Assembly (NCBI GenBank): GCA_021635425.1
Contig: JAJWOJ010000059.1
Span: forward strand, 1 to 9,081
Direction of reading: 5' to 3'
Length of the DNA: 9,081 bases
Source: Clostridiales bacterium
Lineage (GTDB): Bacteria > Bacillota > Clostridia > Christensenellales > Borkfalkiaceae
Shown: piece by piece, positions 6,301-9,081 of the stretch
How positions within the stretch are numbered: position 1 is the first letter of the stretch
Layout of the letters: each line of letters begins with the position of its first letter
Position numbers and translations under genes: made by a program
Notes under the pieces: model-generated
Databases searched by the model: none
What the model was told of the DNA's origin: nothing
The model's input: the letters and a program-made list of their open reading frames with translations, nothing else

Positions 6301-9081
6301 AGTTCTGCCTCTGGGGCAATATATAACCGTCTTTTCGTCTTTATCGGTAAGTATTCCGTCTACAGACGAATAATTAACTTTTTCGCCGACCACGTCTATT
6401 CTCTCGAGAGAGGCAATGCCGTCTACGGCTTTATAAGCGTTAGTACCGAAGATTTCTTTATCGAAATCCATCGTAAGCCCGACGCTTGCGTCGACAGAGC
6501 TTGCGAATTCGCACGAACTTGCTTTAAGTCTTCCGGGAAGAGTGAGTTTTACAAGCGCGTCGCAACCGAAAAATACGTTTTTACCGAATGTAAGTTCTTT
6601 CGCTTCTTCACCCTCTTTTTCGGCAAGGAACTCTACTTCGGTGAGCTGTTTGGAGTTTTTGAACGCGTTGTTCCCCACTTCCGTAACCGACGAAGACACC
6701 GTTACCTTCGTCAATGCGGAACCCGAAAGCGCCCCGGAAGCCAAAGTCGTAGCGTCATGCGCGACCGTAAACGCACCCGTTTTTCCGTAAGGAATAAGCA
6801 CAAGCGTTTTGGTTGCTTTTTCACCCTCGGCATCGGTAACATATACAGCGCCGTCATCGGAAGTCAGACCGGACTTATCCACGCCCGACGTTTCGTAAAT
6901 CATTATGGATTTAAGGTTACGACATGCCGCAAACGCGCTTGTGGCAACGCCTTCGCTCATACCGACGGAGAATTTTACGGTATCGGGTATCTTGATATAC
7001 TCAAGCTTATCCGCGCCCGCAAGAGAGTCTATGCTTACTACGGGCAAAGCCCCCATTATGTTCTTAACCGTCGCTTCCGTAACGTAAGGAAGACCTTTTC
7101 CTTCGGTAACGTTATAACCCGTTCCCGCGCCGTTTAAGGTATATTCGAATACTTTTAACCAGTTGGCATAGAGAATAACTTCGTCATGCGCGGTTTTCCA
7201 TTTTTTAAGGCTCGCGCCGTTCATGTCCGTATACTGTTCGCCTACTCCGTTAGGCTGGAAGAACCAGCCGCCGAACACAAGGTTTTCGTCAGCGCTTTCG
7301 GGAATGCTTAACGTGTAATTTTCGTTATAACGAACCTGCTCTACGGACTGTTCGTCGCCGTTTTGAAGAGTTACGTTATACGCTTTCGAAAGGAAATCCG
7401 CATAAAGCGTGATTCCGCCCGACTTTAAAAGCTTATCGGCAAGATATCTCGCGCCGTTGTTGGCTCCGCCGTCGGGGACGTCGTACCAACCGTCTATATC
7501 GAAGCCCGTTACGGTAAGTTTTTCGGCAGGGAAACCGAGCGTATCGCCTTTAGCTTTATACTCGACTTCGCTCTGTCCGTTTTTACCCATATATTTAATT
7601 TCGTATACGGTAACGGTCGTCGTCCGAGAATCACCTACTGTTCCGTCGTCGCAATAATAAGATACGGTAATAACGTTTTCGCCGCTTTCGGTAAACGAGA
7701 CCGGCGCGCTTACCGTTTCCTTATTATAGTTCGTTTCTTTGCCGCCGTTTACGGATACCGCATAGCTGTCAGCCGCGGCGACGGGAGTCCAGTACACTTT
7801 ACCGCAATCGTATTTAAGCCCCTGAAGCAAATCGTTTGCGAATTCGAACTCGTCGGACTCTTCGGACTTACTCGTCTCGTTAAACGCCGTAACGGTAACT
7901 TTGTTGAAAGACTTTATATCGTCGGAATCGAGAACTTTCTCGTTAGCGGAAACGGTATATTCCTTTCCGTTAAGCCTGACGGAATATCCCGTTGCGTTTT
8001 CCACCGCTTTCCATTTAAGAACGTTGCCGTTTATAACGATCCCCGCGGGTGTCGCCGGCAACTGTTTGTTGTAGGTGAAAGTTGCGGCTTCGGGGCTATT
8101 GTATTTGTAACTTACGGGATATACTTCTATATCGTATTTCCCCTCGGCGTATTCCTTTAACGAAAATTCGTTTACGTCGGTTTTTACCTCTTCGCCGTTT
8201 ATCGCGACGACGTAGCCGAGCGCATTGTCGACGGCGTTCCATACGAGTTTACCGTCTTTGACCTCTATCTCGGAAACCGAATCGAGCGTCTTATCGTAAA
8301 CGAAAACCCCTTCGGAGCTTACAAAACCCGCAGCTTCGGCTTTAACCGTAACTTTTATGCCGCCCTTCTGCATTTCGCAACCCGAAATGTCAAAATAAGT
8401 ATAAGTCCCGTTATCCGTCGCGGTGTGCTTATGATTTTTATTGCCGCAATCGACCGTGATTATATACTTTTCCGCATTTTCGACGGGATTGTATATAAGC
8501 ATGCCGCTTTCCGTGACAACGAAATCCGATACGCGCGCAAGAGCTTTATTGTTATAATAAGCTTCGAATTTGATATTGCCCGCATTGTCGGTTATTACGA
8601 TTTTATATTCGCCCGCAGCCGCTTCGGAAAATTTATATTCCGCTTTCGTCTGCGTGGCGTCAAACGTTTTATCAAACCCCGTAGCGGATACCGTAACTTT
8701 GAATGCAACCGCTCCGTCCGCGCTCCAGGTTATATCGTCGCCGACAACCTTAACGCCGTAAATACCGTCTTTCCATGCGGGATAAAGATTGACGTTTTCT
8801 TTAAGAACTTCGTCGGTGTATTTATAGGTAAGCTTTGTTTCGTCGTCGAAATCGCTGACGTACCAGCCGTCGAATTCTTTTCCGTCTTTATCTGCAAGAG
8901 ATTCGAGACCGTAAACAACGCCGTTTATCGTCTGAATTTTTTTATCGCTTCCGTCTTTAAGCGTAGCCGTAAACTCACGCACTCCCGCATCCGAATCGAT
9001 ATATTGAGCATATACGGTGATATCGCTTCTTACGGGCGCGGCAAAATTATATATTTCGCTGTAATCCGTAGAGGTATACCA
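256..9081 (-). CDS. Giant BspA-like leucine-rich-repeat surface protein, 5' partial
   Basis: Continuous frame of 2941 codons ending in TGA at 256-258. The start lies beyond 9081, so signal peptide and true length are unknown. Domains by window residue: end of a Flg_new repeat (1-27), Flg_new (36-104), five Fn3/Ig-like modules (106-495), two Flg_new repeats (496-643), BspA-type LRR_5 solenoid (644-2903), C-terminal cap (2904-2941). The LRR consensus is AFxxCxxLxxVxLPxxVxxIG. Proteins with this repeat, such as Tannerella BspA and Treponema LrrA, are surface-exposed and bind host matrix proteins or other bacteria; an adhesin or scaffold role outside the cell is inferred from that. No catalytic motif, transmembrane helix, LPXTG or SLH motif is visible. 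A GTG at 8980-8982 could be mistaken for a start, but in-frame codons upstream encode the end of another Flg_new repeat. Only a terminator separates the gene from the next same-strand frame. Family assignment is firm; function and ligand are unknown. Confidence 0.95.
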   Translation of the reverse strand, partial: WYTSTDYSEIYNFAAPVRSDITVYAQYIDSDAGVREFTATLKDGSDKKIQTINGVVYGLESLADKDGKEFDGWYVSDFDDETKLTYKYTDEVLKENVNLYPAWKDGIYGVKVVGDDITWSADGAVAFKVTVSATGFDKTFDATQTKAEYKFSEAAAGEYKIVITDNAGNIKFEAYYNNKALARVSDFVVTESGMLIYNPVENAEKYIITVDCGNKNHKHTATDNGTYTYFDISGCEMQKGGIKVTVKAEAAGFVSSEGVFVYDKTLDSVSEIEVKDGKLVWNAVDNALGYVVAINGEEVKTDVNEFSLKEYAEGKYDIEVYPVSYKYNSPEAATFTYNKQLPATPAGIVINGNVLKWKAVENATGYSVRLNGKEYTVSANEKVLDSDDIKSFNKVTVTAFNETSKSEESDEFEFANDLLQGLKYDCGKVYWTPVAAADSYAVSVNGGKETNYNKETVSAPVSFTESGENVITVSYYCDDGTVGDSRTTTVTVYEIKYMGKNGQSEVEYKAKGDTLGFPAEKLTVTGFDIDGWYDVPDGGANNGARYLADKLLKSGGITLYADFLSKAYNVTLQNGDEQSVEQVRYNENYTLSIPESADENLVFGGWFFQPNGVGEQYTDMNGASLKKWKTAHDEVILYANWLKVFEYTLNGAGTGYNVTEGKGLPYVTEATVKNIMGALPVVSIDSLAGADKLEYIKIPDTVKFSVGMSEGVATSAFAACRNLKSIMIYETSGVDKSGLTSDDGAVYVTDAEGEKATKTLVLIPYGKTGAFTVAHDATTLASGALSGSALTKVTVSSSVTEVGNNAFKNSKQLTEVEFLAEKEGEEAKELTFGKNVFFGCDALVKLTLPGRLKASSCEFASSVDASVGLTMDFDKEIFGTNAYKAVDGIASLERIDVVGEKVNYSSVDGILTDKDEKTVIYCPRGRTADVILPNTVTEIGNGAFGNCTLIENVSIPATVTTIRDEAFMGCSDLASLTFGGDENDSALSIGQAAFYRAGKLEKVTLPANLTHIGQYAFYSAALKEVTVGSVGVEDGTLDFADSAFGSIPLAGSTSGFAVTKLTLGKDTPLIGISAVFGYKIETVILDKANKNYYIDSDGALYSADKTKLLCYPKGGASDIVIADGVEEIDANLFRENANLRTVKIPASLKKIGDNAFAHCTLLVKIEFASDSASVTIGNFAFNGCKSLSSVSLPSGLTKIGNKAFYNNTSLSSITFGGNKLTEIGESAFGYCNALTEITLPEGLEVIGGGAFEQCNSLVTVNFPASLAEIGENIFTYVDDEGYTKSCESLAEVNFSEGNPKYASVDGVMYEKVDGIIKNLIYCPVMCDGKDGVVEIPGTVENVAANAFYGNKVVTEVKFLNGSADRTIELGKNLFNGADKLTKVTLPGGLKTVGDFLLQNTSVKEITIPNTVRTISNNAFSGAKKLEKVIFESGNEDLSLTIADGMGGSGAFSQCISLKEIEFPERTVKIGIAAFDIGYGATSSLKKVKLPASVTEIGKYAFQGCNALETVEFAQGSKLKTIADSAFVNSRNLKNINFPEGLVTIGNQAFQNTGLTEVTLPSSVTKIGNAFNSCNSLRKITIGDGVTSITKGAFVDCKSLSEVIMSNSVTSIGEMAFKNCVSLEEITLGDNVATIGEQAFYNTSLKKIKIGAGVTSVGKEAFKFSELAEVEFAVGGTGTAALQSIGDEAFVGTGITVFEIPETADKITLGSSLFKGCINLTELKISSKVASLGNSLDGLVTLDSVTVAEGNENLSVNNGMLCSKDGHVVYCVFGVKEGELKLPDNVQEIKADAYKGQPDITKVIIPETIKTIGANAFANCGNLVEVVFIDNAPSIESIGNGAFENCTSLTNINLPGKLESLGSSVFNGCSALAFVSFGEELKTIGSSAFKGTALKSIEIPASVTSVGSEAFAGTKITSVAIPANVKTIGDSAFAGCFELSSVTFADNSQLTSLGSYAFNGTKISEITLPSKLTAISANMLAGTQITSFVVPESVTSIGDSAFDGMASLETITINVKGLKEIGEYAFRDCTSLRSIEIPEGVTKINRGAFLGCTNLSSVKLPSTVTMLGTTRSSKTSADYGYVFKECTSLKTIDLPDKISYIGPETFSGSGLVSIRLPKSLKYLTNKNCLLSKARVNLISKASAQFKDCVDLETVILPAGLQAIGMNVFYNTPKLKTMTYDGAAAEDGNCLPSSTVEMCASSFNGCGLESLKILGTLKSGTYNRGILFRDSSLKKIDLSASKITSLRYNLFKYANNLEEVVLPESLTTIEYGAFVGCENLKRVNFPAGLTTIAYDAFKGCSSLEEIDISGVTSIASGAFEGCGSLKTVKLGDSLTAIPDNAFKGCSSLESIDIPDSVTTLGSGCFASSGLTAIRLSAKVNSIGGGALSAPSLIRITVDKDNANYIVKNGFLIEGGVNAVAFPNGKPFVADETLTLPNGVTNIASDVFAKNVNVKKLSVPSTLVKIPDGAFRSFEGLEEVTLADGIQEIGNDAFSGCVSLCKINLPSSLIKIGETAFNGCVSLATMDFATANPEIVLGDGSFSGAGLTALDMSALNMKSIAERSFFGCQSLTEVRLPENLEKIGNSAFNGCIALETVEFGDKLTYIDVAAFNGCSALKSVTLPESLTDLMQSAFQNSGLTSVTLPTGVMDVKNAVFSGCEQLVEFKASGELTKLSDSAFKGCSALKSITIGSSVENIGDNVFGGCSALETVTFENGANPIFGKQAFENCTSLKTITLPAGITEIPEKMFGGAGLTEIVLPDSVTTVGSRAFENCVSLTNVTLPAKLSVIPNYMFYGSGITEITLPASVHTIGSNAFADCKALQTITLSEMITEISEAAFTGSGLTKITLPDSVRTIGNYAFMNCKSLASVTLGNGLCEIGMSAFEGCTGVKSVVIPSRVYSLDKAFVGWGEDQTIAFALKKSQAAKLFGNEWLSGCNATIAYNG
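517..921 (-). repeat. 45-residue dimeric super-repeat of LRR units, three copies
   Basis: Window residues 2721-2855, exactly 3 x 135 bp (787-921, 652-786, 517-651). Each copy is a 23-residue Cys unit whose last turn lacks the usual Gly (TEIPE, SVIPN, TEISE), followed by a 22-residue Cys-less unit (GGAGLTEIVLPDSV, YGSGITEITLPASV, TGSGLTKITLPDSV) ending TVGS/TIGS/TIGN. The strict alternation in both length and turn chemistry points to duplication of a two-unit block. Confidence 0.7.
2383..2895 (-). other. Irregular, loop-rich segment of the LRR solenoid
   Basis: Window residues 2063-2233. Regular units are broken by three loops with no counterpart elsewhere in the solenoid: 2842-2883 (GTTRSSKTSADYGY), 2656-2715 (TNKNCLLSKARVNLISKASA) and 2413-2442 (TLKSGTYNRG). 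The loops carry several Lys/Arg and few acidic residues, unlike the acidic or neutral turns of neighbouring units. Intervening units remain recognisable, such as FKECTSLKTIDLPDKI and FKDCVDLETVILPAGL. I infer an exposed functional or structural deviation; no known motif is recognised. Confidence 0.55.
3016..3426 (-). repeat. Trimeric super-repeat of LRR units, two copies
   Basis: Window residues 1886-2022. Unit lengths run 22-22-25 and then 22-22-24. In each copy the first two units are Cys-less (GTAL, GTKI; then GTKI, GTQI) and end in SVGS/TIGD or AISA/SIGD. The third unit has a strand followed by a loop insertion (FADNSQLTSLG; INVKGLKEIG). The shared order suggests that a three-unit block was duplicated and then diverged. 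Copy boundaries are 3426-3220 and 3219-3016. Confidence 0.6.
7153..7596 (-). repeat. Two tandem Flg_new / InlB B-type repeats
   Basis: First copy at 7390-7596 (window residues 496-564): core FDIDGWYDVPDGG, end GITLYADF. Second copy at 7153-7389 (residues 565-643): starts YNVTLQNGDEQSV, core LVFGGWFFQPNG, end EVILYANW. The second copy carries a longer stretch between core and last strand (a QYTDMNGASLKKWKT-type insert). This pair joins the Fn3-like block to the LRR solenoid, so Flg_new repeats flank the Fn3-like block on both sides. Confidence 0.8.
7597..8766 (-). repeat. Five tandem fibronectin-III/Ig-like modules of about 75-85 residues
   Basis: Approximate modules, with window residues in parentheses: 8536-8766 (106-182), 8281-8535 (183-267), 8053-8280 (268-343), 7822-8052 (344-420) and 7597-7821 (421-495). 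Four share an Fn3-like B-C strand signature: LIYNPVENAEKYIITV, LVWNAVDNALGYVVAI, LKWKAVENATGYSVRL and VYWTPVAAADSYAVSV, each followed by a later 'VTV/IEV-x-A/P' strand. The first module is divergent and keeps only ITWSADGAVAFKVTV and AGEYKIVITD. Such modules usually act as rigid spacers or carbohydrate/protein contact surfaces in secreted proteins. Module edges are set by eye and could shift by several residues. Whether the fold is Fn3 or another beta-sandwich is not decidable from sequence alone. Confidence 0.7.
8770..8976 (-). other. Flg_new / InlB B-type repeat
   Basis: Window residues 36-104. It opens with FTATLKDGSDKKIQTI, has the central FDGWYVSD core and closes with NVNLYPAWK. This is the usual order for the Listeria-Bacteroides repeat: a first strand with an 'F/V-x-xxL-DG' type turn, the GW(Y/F) core, then the LY-x-xW end. 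It follows the truncated copy after a linker of eight residues, so the two form a tandem pair. Confidence 0.8.
9001..9081 (-). other. C-terminal part of a Listeria-Bacteroides (Flg_new) repeat, cut by window edge
   Basis: Window residues 1-27 begin WYTSTDYSEIYNF and end with SDITVYAQY. This matches the second half of a Flg_new / InlB B-type repeat: a (G)WYxx... core, then a variable stretch, then an 'ITLYAxW'-like final strand. The Gly normally preceding WY falls outside the window. This fragment is the main evidence that the coding frame continues rightwards. These small beta-grasp-like repeats act as stalks or spacers in surface proteins. Confidence 0.75.

Larger units (their letters stand above)
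1780..6861 (-). repeat. Six 'SVDG-x-LY' hairpin inserts within the LRR solenoid
   Basis: Six short segments interrupt the repeat phase, each with an (S/N)xDG or NG turn, a hydrophobic strand, and a 'CP/YPxG'-like turn before the next LRR. Positions and cores: 6769-6861 (SDDGAVYVTD, LIPYGK); 6283-6375 (SSVDGILTD, VIYCPRG); 5719-5811 (IDSDGALYSA, LLCYPKGG); 5074-5190 (ASVDGVMYEK, LIYCPVM); 3736-3834 (SVNNGMLCSK, VVYCVFG); 1780-1887 (IVKNGFLIEG, VAFPNGK). The same insert is common in BspA-like proteins, often as 'NPxYxSVDGVLYxKDxxxLxxYP'. The last two are the most degenerate. They are unevenly spaced and split the solenoid into blocks. Confidence 0.8.
373..7152 (-). repeat. BspA-type LRR_5 solenoid, about 80 repeat units
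   Basis: Window residues 644-2903. It opens with an N-terminal cap-like stretch, YTLNGAGTGYNVTEG, that resembles the 'TGYxVTG' entry segment of other BspA-type proteins. Counting AF-type turns by hand gives about 80 units, mostly 22-23 residues, of the form (S/N)AFxxCxxLxxVxLPxxVxxIG. There are two main classes: 23-residue units with GC/NC after AF, and 22-residue units lacking that Cys with GTxI or GSGL instead. Longer units (24 or more residues) carry loops after a strand ending in F. Repeats are diverged at DNA level: I see no long identical stretches, so an assembly artefact or recent tandem expansion is unlikely. LRR_5 folds are open solenoids whose concave face usually makes the contacts. 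Confidence 0.92.

Noticed and set aside
1325..6319. Short alternative minus-strand frames inside the large gene, such as around 1325-1534, 3441-3635 and 6095-6319
   Set aside because: They overlap the large frame completely, are Arg-rich out-of-frame translations, and have no supporting signals.
373..7152. Regular DNA periodicity of about 66-69 bp, reminiscent of a CRISPR or satellite array
   Set aside because: The period equals 22-23 codons of the LRR unit, the reading frame is intact throughout, and the repeats are not identical at DNA level as CRISPR repeats would be.
664..7657. Many open frames on the plus strand, some with repeated PLNA...PI-like strings, up to 259 codons
   Set aside because: They lie antisense to the LRR and Fn3-like coding sequence, and their apparent repeats are the complement of the AF-x-x-C-x-x-L codons. 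They have no consistent ribosome binding sites or protein-like domain composition. The repetitive codon bias of the true frame explains them.

Overview
The window is almost entirely one very large minus-strand gene for a BspA-like leucine-rich-repeat surface protein. Its reading frame starts beyond the right edge and runs leftwards to a TGA at 256-258. It gives 2941 codons here without an internal stop, and the true start is not in the window. Hand translation of 8983-9081 shows that the frame stays open upstream of the GTG at 8980-8982, so that GTG is an internal Val codon.

Layout in gene order, right to left, with residue 1 as the first complete codon at 9079-9081: the end of one Listeria-Bacteroides (Flg_new / InlB B-type) repeat and a second full one (9081-8770); five fibronectin-III/Ig-like beta-sandwich modules (8766-7597); two more Flg_new repeats (7596-7153); a BspA-type LRR_5 solenoid of about 80 units (7152-373), interrupted by six 'SVDG-x-LY' hairpin inserts and a patch of irregular loops; and a short C-terminal cap (372-259). 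A strong intrinsic terminator follows (184-236). At the left edge (83-1) a further minus-strand frame may be the N-terminus of the next gene, with only a weak candidate promoter in the gap.

The architecture is typical of large secreted or surface adhesin-like proteins of gut-associated anaerobic Bacillota (Clostridia-type, possibly Christensenellales-like lineages). Similar LRR_5 and Flg_new proteins also occur in Bacteroidota and even in Trichomonas, so the taxonomic guess is weak. It rests on domain style, the intermediate G+C content and the terminator.

I see no multi-gene system, mobile element, CRISPR array or RNA gene. The points of interest are internal to the protein: its size, the Fn3-like block between two Flg_new blocks, two higher-order repeat patterns in the solenoid, a localized irregular segment, and a C-terminus with no recognisable cell-wall anchor.
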